Origin: Fuscovulum ytuae
Lineage (GTDB): Bacteria > Pseudomonadota > Alphaproteobacteria > Rhodobacterales > Rhodobacteraceae
DNA length: 64,000 nucleotides
NCBI RefSeq assembly: GCF_029953595.1
Contig: NZ_CP124536.1
Span: forward strand, 1 to 64,000
Direction: 5' to 3'
The notes beneath the pieces were generated by a model, which had not been told where the DNA came from, made no database searches, and saw only the letters and a program-made list of their open reading frames with translations. Each line of letters starts with the position of its first letter. The first letter of the stretch is position 1. Below are positions 1 to 8,414 of the stretch, piece by piece. Position numbers and translations under genes: made by a program.

Positions 1-1185
1 ATGAGCAGAGCCGATACACAGGAAGACCTGAACGCTGTGATCCGTCAGCATTCTGAGGTGCTGGCGGCGCAACTGCATTCGCAGCGTGAGAGCCTGTTTC
101 CGCCCGACGCATCCAAGTCTATGCGCAAATTCACCTCTGGGGAAGCAGCTGCTCTGCTGGGCGTCAACGATTCATACCTCAGGAAGCTCCACCTTGATGG
201 CAAGGGGCCGTCGCCGGAAGTTTCATCGGGGAACCGGCGGCACTACTCTGCTGACGATATCCATAACTTACGAATTTTGTTGGAGAAAACGGCTCGAAAG
301 CCTGGAGATTACCTGCCCGGTCGTCGCGCCGGTGACCATCTTCAGATCATCGGCGTGATGAACTTCAAGGGGGGGTCTGGAAAGACTACCTCCTCGGCGC
401 ATCTCGCTCAACGGTTGGCTCTCAAGGGTTACCGAGTCTTGGCGATCGACCTAGACCCGCAGGCTTCTCTTACGGCCTTGCATGGGGTTCAGCCTGAGTT
501 TGACCTGCTGGACGGCGGCACGCTCTACGATGCGATCCGTTATGAAGACCCGGTTCCGATCGCCGAGGTGATCCGCAAGACATATATCCCGAACCTCGAT
601 CTGATTCCTGGCAATCTCGAACTGATGGAGTTCGAGCACGAGACGCCGCGGGCGCTTTCTCGCGGCAACGCGGGTTTGTTCTTTTTCCGTGTGAAGGAGG
701 CGCTGGCGCAGGTCGATGAGCGGTATGACGTCGTCGTCATCGACTGTCCTCCGCAACTGGGGTTCTTGACCATGTCCGCGCTGTCGGCCGCGACAGGCGT
801 TCTCGTTACGATCCATCCCGAGATGCTCGACGTGATGTCGATGAGCCAGTTCCTCAGAATGACGGCTGACCTGATGGACGTCATTGCCGACAGTGGGGCC
901 GACATGTCGCATGACTGGATGCGGTATCTCTTGACCCGGTATGAGCCGACAGACGCACCGCAGAACCGTATCGTCGCCTTCTTGCGAACGATGTACGGCG
1001 ACAAGGTTTTGAACGCGCCGATGCTCAAGTCGACGGCCATCTCAGATGCCGGTTTGACCAAGCAGACCCTTTACGAGGTCGAACGCAGCGCGTTCACCCG
1101 GACAACCTATGACCGGGCCATTGAAAGCCTGAATGCGGTCAACGACGAGATTGCCCAGCTCATTCAGAAGACTTGGGGGCGCTGA
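1..1185 (+). CDS. repA: RepA, ParA-type plasmid partitioning ATPase of the repABC operon
   Basis: RepA is the Walker-type ATPase of repABC plasmids; with RepB and parS it segregates the plasmid and represses the operon. The 394-residue protein has an N-terminal MerR/HTH-like segment (about residues 45-90, GEAAALLGVNDSYLRKLHLD) followed by the ParA core. The deviant Walker A GGSGKTT lies near residue 124, the A' box (AIDLDPQAS) near 150 and the Walker B strand (VVIDCPPQL) near 244. The length is typical of RepA. The window starts on its ATG, so the promoter and ribosome-binding site lie outside it. Its stop overlaps the repB start (TGATG), which indicates translational coupling. Identification is firm from domain order and the following repB and repC. 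Confidence 0.96.
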   Translation: MSRADTQEDLNAVIRQHSEVLAAQLHSQRESLFPPDASKSMRKFTSGEAAALLGVNDSYLRKLHLDGKGPSPEVSSGNRRHYSADDIHNLRILLEKTARKPGDYLPGRRAGDHLQIIGVMNFKGGSGKTTSSAHLAQRLALKGYRVLAIDLDPQASLTALHGVQPEFDLLDGGTLYDAIRYEDPVPIAEVIRKTYIPNLDLIPGNLELMEFEHETPRALSRGNAGLFFFRVKEALAQVDERYDVVVIDCPPQLGFLTMSALSAATGVLVTIHPEMLDVMSMSQFLRMTADLMDVIADSGADMSHDWMRYLLTRYEPTDAPQNRIVAFLRTMYGDKVLNAPMLKSTAISDAGLTKQTLYEVERSAFTRTTYDRAIESLNAVNDEIAQLIQKTWGR

Positions 1186-2177
1186 TGACCGACAGCAAGA
1201 AGAAGCGCATGTCCATGCTGGATAGTCTTGCAGCGGCGGGGACGCCCCCTGCCCCTGGTAGCATGATGTCTAGCAATCGGGCCCTGCGGTCGGCGCGTGA
1301 TGCTGTCGATGCTCACCATGTTTGGGAGCTCGATCCGGCTGAGATCCAAGACGAGCGATACTCGGATCGCCTCGACCCAAAGGATGTGCACGACCTTCGC
1401 GCGTCGATTGAACAAAACGGGCAGACTGTGCCCATCCTTGTTCGGCGCCATGCGACCGACCCCAATCGGTATCTCCTCGTCTATGGGCGCCGCCGTCTTG
1501 AGGCCATTCGTGCCTCCGACAAAGTGAGCAAGGTTCGCGCCCTCATCGCTAACCTGGACGATACGGCGGCACTCCGCGCTCAGGTTTCAGAGAATACTGG
1601 TAGACGTGACCTGAGTTACATCGAGCGTGCCCTCTTCGCTCAGGAACTGCTCGATAGTGGCTTTGGCTCGCAGGCACAGATTGCCGAAGTGCTCAACGTG
1701 ACCCGTTCGGCGGTATCGATGTCGATCTCGGTTGCCAAGGCGATCGGAACTGCACTGGCCCATGCAATCGGACCGGCGCACGGCGTCGGCCGTCCCAGAT
1801 GGGAAGCTTTGGCCAAGGAGCTTGCCGACAGCCGGATCGAGAACGACGATCTTTCCCGAGTTGCTCTTGATGTTCGCGCCAAGGCGGCCGCGAACGAACA
1901 GGCGGATAAGGATCCGCAGGTTGATCCTTCGGTGGCGGCTTTTGAGGCCGTTGCGCGGCACGTAAAAAAGAGTGTGAGCTCGACGCTCGGCAAGAAGCCG
2001 AAATCGAAGACCACTGCCCTTGTGATCGATGGCACGCCCGTGGGCGCTATCAAGAGATCTGGCCGGGCGCTTCGCCTGGACCTGACGGATGTGGATGATG
2101 CCTTTGCGGAGTGGCTTGATGCCCGCGCGCAGGACGTCCTCGAAGAGCTTCACGATCGCTGGAAAGGCGAGACATGA
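1185..2177 (+). CDS. repB: RepB, ParB-type centromere-binding partition protein
   Basis: RepB binds parS and recruits RepA for plasmid segregation. The 330-residue protein has a ParB/Spo0J-type N-terminal domain (about 45-135; VPILVRRH and the arginine patch VYGRRRLEAI are visible) and a helix-turn-helix (QAIAEVLNVTRSAVS-like, about 165-185), then a RepB-specific C-terminal region. I take the ATG that overlaps the repA stop; an in-frame start 12 bases upstream lies inside repA and is less likely. A non-coding gap of about 170 bases separates it from repC, as is usual in repABC operons. The likely binding sites are the two palindromes just after repC. Confidence 0.95.
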   Translation: MTDSKKKRMSMLDSLAAAGTPPAPGSMMSSNRALRSARDAVDAHHVWELDPAEIQDERYSDRLDPKDVHDLRASIEQNGQTVPILVRRHATDPNRYLLVYGRRRLEAIRASDKVSKVRALIANLDDTAALRAQVSENTGRRDLSYIERALFAQELLDSGFGSQAQIAEVLNVTRSAVSMSISVAKAIGTALAHAIGPAHGVGRPRWEALAKELADSRIENDDLSRVALDVRAKAAANEQADKDPQVDPSVAAFEAVARHVKKSVSSTLGKKPKSKTTALVIDGTPVGAIKRSGRALRLDLTDVDDAFAEWLDARAQDVLEELHDRWKGET

Positions 2178-2347
2178 AGAGAGGCAGAGCAGCAACAAAA
2201 AGGAGGCACGGTACAGGCTAAAGAAAAGGTCCCGCAAAGCTTGCGCTCCACGAGACCCCAACTTTGATCTTAGCACTTTCAAGGTAGTGGGCCGGTGCGC
2301 AAACCGCAAGTCATATGTGATTCGCGGAACACCTTTTCTATGCCTTC
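2178..2347 (-). ncRNA. Putative antisense ctRNA (inc-alpha) in the repB-repC gap
   Basis: repABC operons normally carry a small counter-transcribed RNA between repB and repC that limits RepC synthesis. The gap here has the expected length and holds an obvious hairpin: CGCAA-agc-TTGCG inside an outer GGTC...GACC pairing (about 2230-2260). Strand and extent are inferred from the family; the sequence shows only the gap and the stem-loop. Confidence 0.5.
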
Positions 2348-3571
2348 GTGAATGACATCATGGAGTACACACCGATTTCGCCGTTTATGCGGCCGATCTC
2401 GCACGCCCATCTGCGCGTGGTCGAGCGGCCTGAGGCGTCTGTTCCGGGCAAGCCCGTGAACAAGTGGGAGCTCCTTCGCGAGCTGTCCAAGGCGCAGGCC
2501 GCCTTTGGCGTTTCTGATCGCGATCTGACCGTTCTGCAGGGGCTTCTGAGCTTCTTTCCGGATGATGCGCTTGGCGGGAACGCAGAAATGGTCGTCTTCC
2601 CGTCCAACAAGGCAATCTGCGAGCGGCTGAACGGCATGGCCTGCTCCACGATGCGCAGGCACATTGCCCGCCTGGTGGACGCTGGCTTGCTCATGCGACG
2701 CGATAGTCCTAACGGGAAGAGGTATGTCCGCAAGCATGGCGAAGAGCGCGTGGCTTTCGGCTTCGATCTCTCGCCGCTCTACTGCCGGTCCGAAGAGGTG
2801 GCACGGGCCGCAGAGGCCGTGCGTGAGGCCGAGGACCGTGTGCGCCGGCTGCGGGAGGTCGTGAGCCTCATGCGGCGCGATCTTGCTGCCCTGGCGGAGT
2901 TTGGAGAAGAGATCCAGCCAGGTCTTGGCCTCTGGGACCAACTACGCGACAAGGCTGTCCTGACAGCGCGCGCCCTGCGTCGCAAGCTCATGCTCGAGGA
3001 GCTCTCGGCATACCGAGCAGAGCTCGAAGCTCTTCTCGATCATGCACGCAACGTCATTGATGGCCCTGAAACAGAAGAAATGAACACCAATGATGCCAGT
3101 TTTGAGCGTCACCATCATAATTCAAACGAAGAATCTATAGATCTTGAACCTGCCTTAGAGAAAGGCGGGGCGGCGGCCGGCGCGCCAGATGTTGAAACGG
3201 ATGCGCCTGGTGCTGACGTGGAAGAAGCGGACACAAGACGCATGCCAAAGATCCCGCTCCATCTGGTGATCGCGGGCTGCCCGTCGCTCAAAACCTTTTA
3301 CCAGGGCGACATCCGCCACTGGCATCAGCTTTTCACCGCGGCTTGCCATGTACGGCCGGCCATGGGGATCAGTGCGTCTGCTTGGGAAGAAGCGCAACGG
3401 TTCATGGGGCCCGAGCAGGCATCGATCGTTGTTGTCGCCATGCTGGAACGCTTTGCCGACATCAGATCGCCCGGCGGATACCTCCGTGCGCTGACATCGA
3501 AGGCGGCGGCGGGCGAGTTCTCTTGCGGGCCGATGGTCATGGCGCTGATGTCCCGGCGAAACGCGGCGTGA
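2348..3571 (+). CDS. repC: RepC, replication initiator
   Basis: RepC is the initiator of repABC replicons. The 407-residue protein has the typical N-terminal winged-helix initiator domain: a helical region with CERLNGMACSTMRRHIARLV near 95-115 reads as a DNA-recognition helix. An acidic, AT-rich low-complexity linker follows (about 240-300), then a C-terminal helical domain. The listed start is GTG; an ATG four codons later (2360) is an alternative. It follows repB and the putative ctRNA and is followed within a few bases by parS palindromes. Length and context match the family well. Confidence 0.94.
   Translation: MNDIMEYTPISPFMRPISHAHLRVVERPEASVPGKPVNKWELLRELSKAQAAFGVSDRDLTVLQGLLSFFPDDALGGNAEMVVFPSNKAICERLNGMACSTMRRHIARLVDAGLLMRRDSPNGKRYVRKHGEERVAFGFDLSPLYCRSEEVARAAEAVREAEDRVRRLREVVSLMRRDLAALAEFGEEIQPGLGLWDQLRDKAVLTARALRRKLMLEELSAYRAELEALLDHARNVIDGPETEEMNTNDASFERHHHNSNEESIDLEPALEKGGAAAGAPDVETDAPGADVEEADTRRMPKIPLHLVIAGCPSLKTFYQGDIRHWHQLFTAACHVRPAMGISASAWEEAQRFMGPEQASIVVVAMLERFADIRSPGGYLRALTSKAAAGEFSCGPMVMALMSRRNAA
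3065..3160. other. Candidate oriV: AT-rich segment inside repC
   Basis: In characterised repABC plasmids the origin lies within repC in an AT-rich stretch. Around 3070-3150 the otherwise GC-rich coding sequence drops to runs such as ATCATAATTCAAACGAAGAA and TCTATAGATCTTGAA. This is an inference from composition and family knowledge. Confidence 0.5.
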
Positions 3572-3572
3572 T

Positions 3573-3588
3573 GTTCACAGCTGTGAAC
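3573..3588. other. parS: parS centromere palindrome 1
   Basis: Perfect 16-bp palindrome GTTCACAGCTGTGAAC immediately after the repC stop. It fits the GTTNNCNNNNGNNAAC form of repABC parS sites. A second identical copy follows with a centre-to-centre distance of 46 bp. Confidence 0.88.
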
Positions 3589-3618
3589 ATTCTCCCCGTC
3601 GGTGCCCCGCTCGACGAA

Positions 3619-3634
3619 GTTCACAGCTGTGAAC
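3619..3634. other. parS: parS centromere palindrome 2
   Basis: Second perfect copy of the 16-bp palindrome GTTCACAGCTGTGAAC, identical to the first. Two copies next to repC make this the likely plasmid centromere bound by RepB. Confidence 0.88.
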
Positions 3635-3694
3635 TCTCTGCGCCGTATGATGAGCAACCAGCAGACAGAGGGAAAGGCTGGGGGTTTGAGGGGT

Positions 3695-3735
3695 GACGGG
3701 AAGTGAGATCGGGAGAGTGGCTTCCGGCGCCCGTC
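3695..3735 (+). promoter_or_regulatory. Structured leader (radC-motif-like), copy A
   Basis: Outer stem GACGGG (3695-3700)/CCCGTC (3730-3735) encloses an inner hairpin GGGAG-AGTGG-CTTCC (3711-3725). It lies 14 bases before the ATG of the ParB-like gene. Near-identical elements precede the DUF932 gene (19219) and the gene at 21148, with the same loop and pairing kept. The arrangement resembles the radC RNA motif, an uncharacterised structured leader known upstream of plasmid and phage genes; that assignment is an inference. Confidence 0.6.
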
Positions 3736-3749
3736 GTGGAGAAGATCTG

Positions 3750-5921
3750 ATGGCGAAAGCAGCCCAGAACGTCGTCCTGTCCCCGTCGCGGGACATCCCC
3801 TTCGACAAGCTCGTGCTGAGCCAGTCCAATGTACGGCGCATCAAGGCAGGCGTCTCGATCGAGGAACTGGCCGAAGATATCGCGCGGCGCGGCCTGCTGC
3901 AGGGCTTGAACGTCCGGCCCGTGGTCGATGCTGAAGGGGTCGAAACCGGCATGTTCGAGATCCCGGCCGGCGGCCGTCGTTTCCAGGCGCTGTCGCTGCT
4001 GGTGAAGCAGAAGCGGCTGGCCAAGACCGCGCCGATCCCTTGCATCGTGCGGGATGCGGCGTCGGAGATCCTCGCCGAGGACGACTCGCTCGCGGAGAAC
4101 ATGCAGCGCGTCACCCTGCACCCGCTCGACCAGTTCCGCGCATTCCAGGCCCTGCGCGAGAAGGGTCAGGGCGAGGAAGCGATCGCGGCGGCCTTCTTCG
4201 TCACGCCGCAGATCGTGAAACAGCGCCTGAAACTCGCTTCCGTGACCCCTGCCCTGCTCGAGGTCTATGCCGAGGATGGCATGACGCTCGAACAACTGAT
4301 GGCATTTACCGTGAACCCGGATCACGCGCGTCAGATGCAGGTCTGGGAGGCGATCAAGAACTCCTGGAACAAGGAGCCCTATGCCATCCGGCGCATGCTG
4401 ACCGAGACCTCGGTCAGGGCCTCAGATCGTCGCGCGGTCTTCGTCGGTGTCGATGCCTATGAGGCGGCGGGCGGTGTCGTCCTGCGCGATCTCTTCCAGG
4501 GAGATGATGGCGGCTGGCTCGAGGACCCTGCCCTCCTCGACCGGCTGGTTGCCGAGAAGCTTCAGGCTGAAGCCGAGGCGCTCGTTTCCGAAGGCTGGAA
4601 GTGGATCGAGGTGGCAGCCGACCTGCCCTATGGCTACAGCCACGGTCTGCGGCGTCTCGCCGGTGAACCTGCGCCGACAACCGACGAGGAAAGCGCGGCC
4701 CACGCTTCGCTTCTCGCCGAGTATCGTGCGCTGGAAGAGGAATACTCCGGTCAGGACGAATACCCCGAAGAGATCGATGCGCGGCTCGGTCAGCTCGAAA
4801 TGGCGATGGAAGCGCTCGAGCAGCGACCCTTGATCTACGATCCGGCCGAGGTCGGGCGCGCGGGCGTCTTCGTCACGCTGGATCGGGACGGCAGTCTCGC
4901 GGTCTATCGTGGCTATGTCCGGCCCGAGGACGAGCCGCGCGAGGAAACCGCAGTCCAGGATGGTGATGGCGCGGATGCCATGGGGCAGGGGGGTGATGTC
5001 GGTGTTTCCAGCTGGAAACCCTCGGGGACCTCTGTCGGCGGCACCGTCATCACTTCGGGTGGTCAGCCGATCGGCTCGGACGGTTCGGAGGAGGAAGATG
5101 ACGGCGCGCTGAAGCCGCTGCCCGAACGGCTGGTCATGGAACTGACCGCCCACCGGACCCTCGCGCTGCGCGAGGCCATCGGGCGTTCGCCGGACGTTGC
5201 TCTGACGCTCCTGCTCCTGAAGTTGGTGACGGATACCTTCCGCACCTCCTCTGCGATGGGCAGCTGCCTCGAAGCCTCGGTGCGTCACGTCTACATGTCG
5301 GCCCAGGCGCCCGATCTGAAGGACAGCGTCGTGGCGAAGCTCGTCGACGAGCGTCACGCCGCCTGGGAGGCTGATCTGCCTCTCGGCGATGATGCCGCGC
5401 TCTGGGACTATCTGACGGTCCTCGACCAGGGCAGCCGTCTGGCGCTGCTGGCGCATTGCCTCAGCTTCGGGATCAACGCGCTCCATGAGAAGGTGAACCC
5501 CTATGGGGCGGGCATCTCCGCCAGTGGCCTGACCCGCCGCATGGCCCATGCCGATCTTGTGGCGCGTGCCGTCGATCTCGACATGGTCGAAGCGGGCTGG
5601 GAGCCGACGGTCGATGGCTATCTCAACCGTGTGCCCAAAGCCCGTATCCTCGAGGCCGTGCGTGAGGCGAAGGGGGAGGGGACCGCGCAGCTTCTCGATC
5701 ATCTGAAGAAGGGCGAGATGGCTACCGAAGCCGAGCGGCTTCTCAAGGGCAGCGGCTGGTTGCCCGAGGTCCTGCGCCGGGCCGATCTGGTGGCGTTCGA
5801 CGGCGAGGCGGTCGGAGAAGGGCAGGGGGAGGACGCGGGCGAGCCCGAGGATGTCGATCTCCCGGCCTTCCTGACTGCCGATCTGCCGGACAGCGCAGCG
5901 TCGATGATGGCAGCCGAGTGA
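3750..5921 (+). CDS. Large ParB/RepB/Spo0J-family protein
   Basis: This 723-residue protein begins with a ParB-like domain: VLSQSNVRR (about 22-30), ELAEDIARRGLLQGLNVRP (about 41-59), AGGRRFQALSLL (about 76-87) and the ENMQR motif (about 116-120). A KorB-like helix-turn-helix follows (about 140-160). The rest is a long C-terminal region with a low-complexity Gly/Ser/Asp linker (about 405-465). It is far longer than the partition protein RepB, and this form is common on Rhodobacterales plasmids; partitioning is not shown. The start is the ATG 14 bases after the leader hairpin. No ParA partner lies next to it, so a role as a DNA-binding regulator or ParB-type CTPase clamp is equally possible. 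Confidence 0.85.
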   Translation: MAKAAQNVVLSPSRDIPFDKLVLSQSNVRRIKAGVSIEELAEDIARRGLLQGLNVRPVVDAEGVETGMFEIPAGGRRFQALSLLVKQKRLAKTAPIPCIVRDAASEILAEDDSLAENMQRVTLHPLDQFRAFQALREKGQGEEAIAAAFFVTPQIVKQRLKLASVTPALLEVYAEDGMTLEQLMAFTVNPDHARQMQVWEAIKNSWNKEPYAIRRMLTETSVRASDRRAVFVGVDAYEAAGGVVLRDLFQGDDGGWLEDPALLDRLVAEKLQAEAEALVSEGWKWIEVAADLPYGYSHGLRRLAGEPAPTTDEESAAHASLLAEYRALEEEYSGQDEYPEEIDARLGQLEMAMEALEQRPLIYDPAEVGRAGVFVTLDRDGSLAVYRGYVRPEDEPREETAVQDGDGADAMGQGGDVGVSSWKPSGTSVGGTVITSGGQPIGSDGSEEEDDGALKPLPERLVMELTAHRTLALREAIGRSPDVALTLLLLKLVTDTFRTSSAMGSCLEASVRHVYMSAQAPDLKDSVVAKLVDERHAAWEADLPLGDDAALWDYLTVLDQGSRLALLAHCLSFGINALHEKVNPYGAGISASGLTRRMAHADLVARAVDLDMVEAGWEPTVDGYLNRVPKARILEAVREAKGEGTAQLLDHLKKGEMATEAERLLKGSGWLPEVLRRADLVAFDGEAVGEGQGEDAGEPEDVDLPAFLTADLPDSAASMMAAE

Positions 5922-5936
5922 TCTGAGCCATCCGGG

Positions 5937-5956
5937 GGGGCGGGCGAACCCGCCCC
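5937..5956 (+). terminator. Hairpin after the ParB-like gene
   Basis: GGGGCGGG-cgaa-CCCGCCCC is a perfect 8-bp stem with a tetraloop, 15 bases after the stop codon. There is no T-run, so it may work as a 3' end or processing hairpin rather than a classical terminator. Confidence 0.5.
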
Positions 5957-6022
5957 AAATCTCACAAAATACAGTAATATCAATATGATGAATGCGGATA
6001 CTCGCATTCGGGATGAAGAATC
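5957..6022 (+). promoter_or_regulatory. AT-rich promoter region with inverted repeat
   Basis: An AT-rich stretch (about 5957-5990) is followed by the inverted repeat GAATGCG-gatact-CGCATTC (5990-6009), which ends 13 bases before the ATG at 6023. Likely promoter/operator or leader hairpin of that gene; no regulator can be named. Confidence 0.35.
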
Positions 6023-6496
6023 ATGTCTGCAACAAACATCATCGACACAGCCCCTCTCGGGGCGCTGATCCGCTACACTGACGGCAGTCCCAAGCCGCCG
6101 GCACGTTTCACCAAGAAGCTCGCGGCCTGGGAGCGCTCGAACGGCGTCGGTCGTCTCGTGAAGAAGGAACCGCCGCGGGTCTATCCGACCTGGACCGCTC
6201 CGGCCGCTTTCACGCTGCATGAGGGAAACTTCTCCTCGGACGGGGTCATCCTCGTCACCATCATGCGCAGCCATTCGGCCGACAGCCGCTTGATTTTCGA
6301 GGTGGCCGAGGAACCGATGGCCGGGCAGGTCCGCGTGCTCCTCGACTTCGGTGGGAATACCGAACTGCTGCATCTCGCGGAGTCCGTTACCGCTGCCGAG
6401 CTCTGGATCGCCCGCGAAGGTTATCGCAACGCTCGCCTCGAAATCGTCGGCACTGAGGACGGCGAGAGGGCAGGGGGCGCGGGCCTGGCCGCCTGA
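6023..6496 (+). CDS. Hypothetical plasmid protein (157 aa)
   Basis: I do not recognise the family. The protein is soluble, with no signal peptide or membrane segment, an N-terminal basic part (KPPARFTKKLAAWERSNG, about 24-41) and a C-terminal region rich in beta-strand pattern, ending in a Gly/Ala tail. The start is the ATG preceded by an AT-rich promoter-like region and GATGAAGAATC. It lies between the ParB-like gene and a small membrane-protein gene, in a stretch typical of plasmid housekeeping functions. Codon use matches its neighbours, so it is very probably a real gene. Confidence 0.65.
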   Translation: MSATNIIDTAPLGALIRYTDGSPKPPARFTKKLAAWERSNGVGRLVKKEPPRVYPTWTAPAAFTLHEGNFSSDGVILVTIMRSHSADSRLIFEVAEEPMAGQVRVLLDFGGNTELLHLAESVTAAELWIAREGYRNARLEIVGTEDGERAGGAGLAA

Positions 6497-6888
6497 GCCC
6501 TGACAAGGCGTGAGGGGCCTGCCAAAGGGCGGGCCTCTCACCGACCACATGAATCTCGTCCCGCGATGCCGCGGGGGCACCAAGGGATCCATCCCCCAAG
6601 AAGGAGGTCTTCAACTAAAAGCCTGGCCGGGAGGCTGGCGGCGTTCCGAGCATCAGCGGGACAATCGGCTCCTGACGTTGGGGGACCATCCCCCGCTCGC
6701 CATTCCCTTCCTTGCCCCGAATCCCGTCTTCGAGATCAACCCGCGAGGGGTCGGACTACGGGCATGCCCGTGCCGCCGGGTGCATTCGGGCAAGCCGAAC
6801 GCACCCGGTGATGTCAGCCAGTCTTCGGGCCTGCGGGGTCCTGTCGCGCGGGGGATGGTCCCCCGCCTCCAAGACAGGAGCCAAACAG
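6497..6888. other. 392-bp structured non-coding region
   Basis: No convincing gene. The 15-mer GGGGGACCATCCCCC (6680-6694) recurs as its exact reverse complement at 6850-6864. Between them lies a long hairpin at 6776-6808: CCGGGTGC-a-TTCGG-gcaag-CCGAA-c-GCACCCGG. The region ends at the ribosome-binding site of the small gene at 6889, so it may be a structured leader. Confidence 0.5.
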
Positions 6889-7053
6889 ATGTCCCGCAAA
6901 GATGCTTACGCTTTCGCCGCCTCCCTTGCCGCCACGCTCATGGTCTCGATCGTCGTCTTCCAGGCAGGCGATGGTACCTTCGGCGCCGTCCCCGCCGATG
7001 AAATCGACGGCGACGAGGTTCAAGTGATCGCTGAGGTCGACCCGTGGGCATAA
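6889..7053 (+). CDS. Small single-pass membrane or exported protein (54 aa)
   Basis: A short ORF starting with ATG and preceded by GACAGGAG at good spacing. Its N-terminal part (MSRKDAYAFAASLAATLM and following VSIVVFQ) reads as a basic start plus one hydrophobic helix (about 8-26), followed by an acidic tail rich in Asp and Glu. No family is recognised. The ribosome-binding site, the membrane helix and the long structured leader in front support a real gene. Confidence 0.55.
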   Translation: MSRKDAYAFAASLAATLMVSIVVFQAGDGTFGAVPADEIDGDEVQVIAEVDPWA

Positions 7054-7200
7054 GGCCCACGGTTTGTCCCGAGAGCTCGGCATCGGGGCAGGGTCCCCGA
7101 TCCGGTCCGTTCGGCTTTCAGACCTCTCGGTGGCCCGGAAATCTGAGCCGACGCGGAGGTCGGCACGACTGCCCAAGGAGCCGAACGCCCGGTGTCGAGT
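7054..7200. other. Non-coding gap with hairpins between convergent genes
   Basis: The gap lies between the small membrane-protein gene and the 3' end of the minus-strand fic gene. It holds ATCGGGG-cagggt-CCCCGAT (about 7082-7101) and inverted copies of TTCGGCT/AGCCGAA farther along. It probably serves as a two-way 3' end. Confidence 0.4.
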
Positions 7201-8295
7201 TTACGGTCCGCCCGAAACGTCGAGGAAGAGTTTCACCAGGGCGACGTTGATGAAGTAGTTGTGCTTTCCAGAGCGATGCTTTTCGACAAAGCCCTGCTCA
7301 GCCAAAGTATCGAGATACTTCGCGGCCGTCTGCCGACTGACATCCAGATCGTTCTGCAGATATTCGATCCGGGTGTAGGGATGACGAAACAAGTTGTTCA
7401 GAAGTTCCTGGCTGTAAATCTTCGGCAAGTTTTCACGTAGCCGATGCTTCACGTCCGCCATTTGCTGTCGGATGCCGGTGACGATCTCGACTGTTGTGGC
7501 CGAAGTCTCTGCAACGGCCTCCAGCATGTAGATGACCCAGGGTTCCCAATCGCCCGTGTCGCGCACCGCCTGAAGGTGCCTGTAGTAGTCCGCTTTGTTA
7601 CGGGTGATGAACCGCGACAGGTAGAGCACCGGGATGTCGAGCAACCCCGTTCTGGTCAGATAAAGTACGTTGAGGATGCGCCCGATACGTCCGTTGCCAT
7701 CCGGAAACGGGTGGATGCTTTCGAACTGATGATGGATCAAAGCCATCTTGATGAGCGGATCGAGATCGCTGAGTTCATCGTCGTTGATGAACCGTTCGAG
7801 CGCCGTCATGTGGCGGACAATTTCGTGCGCATCCTGGGGGGGGACGAAGACGATCTCCCCTGTTTGCTCGTTCTTGAGGGCAGTACCCGGTGTCACTCGA
7901 AAGCCATCGCTGCGGCCCTTCAGCAAGCGGAACATGTCGATGAGCGCCGAATTTGGGATCAGGCCGCCGGTTTCGCCCAAGCGTGCGTATCCGAGCCGCA
8001 GAGCGTCGCGATACAGCGCTACTTCTTTGGCCGCCGGGGACTGCGGATCGTCAGGGAAAACATCCGCCTGAAACAGTTCATCCTGCGTTGTGACGATGTT
8101 TTCGACTTCCGACGAAGCTTTGGCTTCCTGAAGAGCCAGCGTGTCGATCAGGATGCCTTGGTTCGGAATGGTCTTGGCCTGACCCTTCAGATCCGCAAGC
8201 GCGCGGCTGGCGCGAGCGAGCGCCTTCAGGACCGGAACGGTTTCGATCTCGGCCGGGGGTGGCAGGGCGGGAATGGCATAGGTCGGCTTTAACAT
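7201..8295 (-). CDS. fic: Fic-family AMP-transferase-type protein
   Basis: Fic enzymes transfer AMP (or another nucleotide moiety) to protein hydroxyls. The 364-residue protein carries the complete core motif HPFPDGNGRIGR (195-206) with the catalytic His. The N-terminal inhibitory motif SSEVEN (61-66; S-x-x-x-E-N form) makes it a class II, self-inhibited Fic. The N-terminal Fic-N region precedes the core. A winged-helix segment lies at the C-terminus (about 300-350, DVSRQTAAKYLDTLAEQGFV), as in Fic proteins that also bind DNA. No separate antitoxin gene is adjacent. The target is unknown. An imperfect inverted repeat just upstream could be an autoregulatory site. Confidence 0.93.
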   Translation of the reverse strand: MLKPTYAIPALPPPAEIETVPVLKALARASRALADLKGQAKTIPNQGILIDTLALQEAKASSEVENIVTTQDELFQADVFPDDPQSPAAKEVALYRDALRLGYARLGETGGLIPNSALIDMFRLLKGRSDGFRVTPGTALKNEQTGEIVFVPPQDAHEIVRHMTALERFINDDELSDLDPLIKMALIHHQFESIHPFPDGNGRIGRILNVLYLTRTGLLDIPVLYLSRFITRNKADYYRHLQAVRDTGDWEPWVIYMLEAVAETSATTVEIVTGIRQQMADVKHRLRENLPKIYSQELLNNLFRHPYTRIEYLQNDLDVSRQTAAKYLDTLAEQGFVEKHRSGKHNYFINVALVKLFLDVSGGP

Positions 8296-8308
8296 GTGCT
8301 CCGCGTCG

Positions 8309-8335
8309 TGTTAAGAAATCGTCGTTTTTCTAACA
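8309..8335 (-). promoter_or_regulatory. Imperfect inverted repeat upstream of fic
   Basis: TGTTAAGAAA (8309-8318) and TTTTCTAACA (8326-8335) form an imperfect inverted repeat 14-40 bases upstream of the fic ATG. It would suit a site for the winged helix of Fic itself; this is inference. Confidence 0.3.
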
Positions 8336-8414
8336 TGATCGAACAGTCGTGTCAGCAAAAACCGGTTTCCTTAACTTGGGCCATGCTTCGCCCGGGCGGG
8401 GTCACCCAACTCCG

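Noticed and set aside
3693-3749. GTG start for the ParB-like gene ahead of the leader hairpin
   Set aside because: The leader is conserved as a structure before other genes, so it is more likely untranslated; the ATG at 3750 fits the family start.
4422-5702. 426-codon minus-strand frame inside the ParB-like gene
   Set aside because: It is an antisense shadow of a gene with clear ParB motifs; no start signal or domain.
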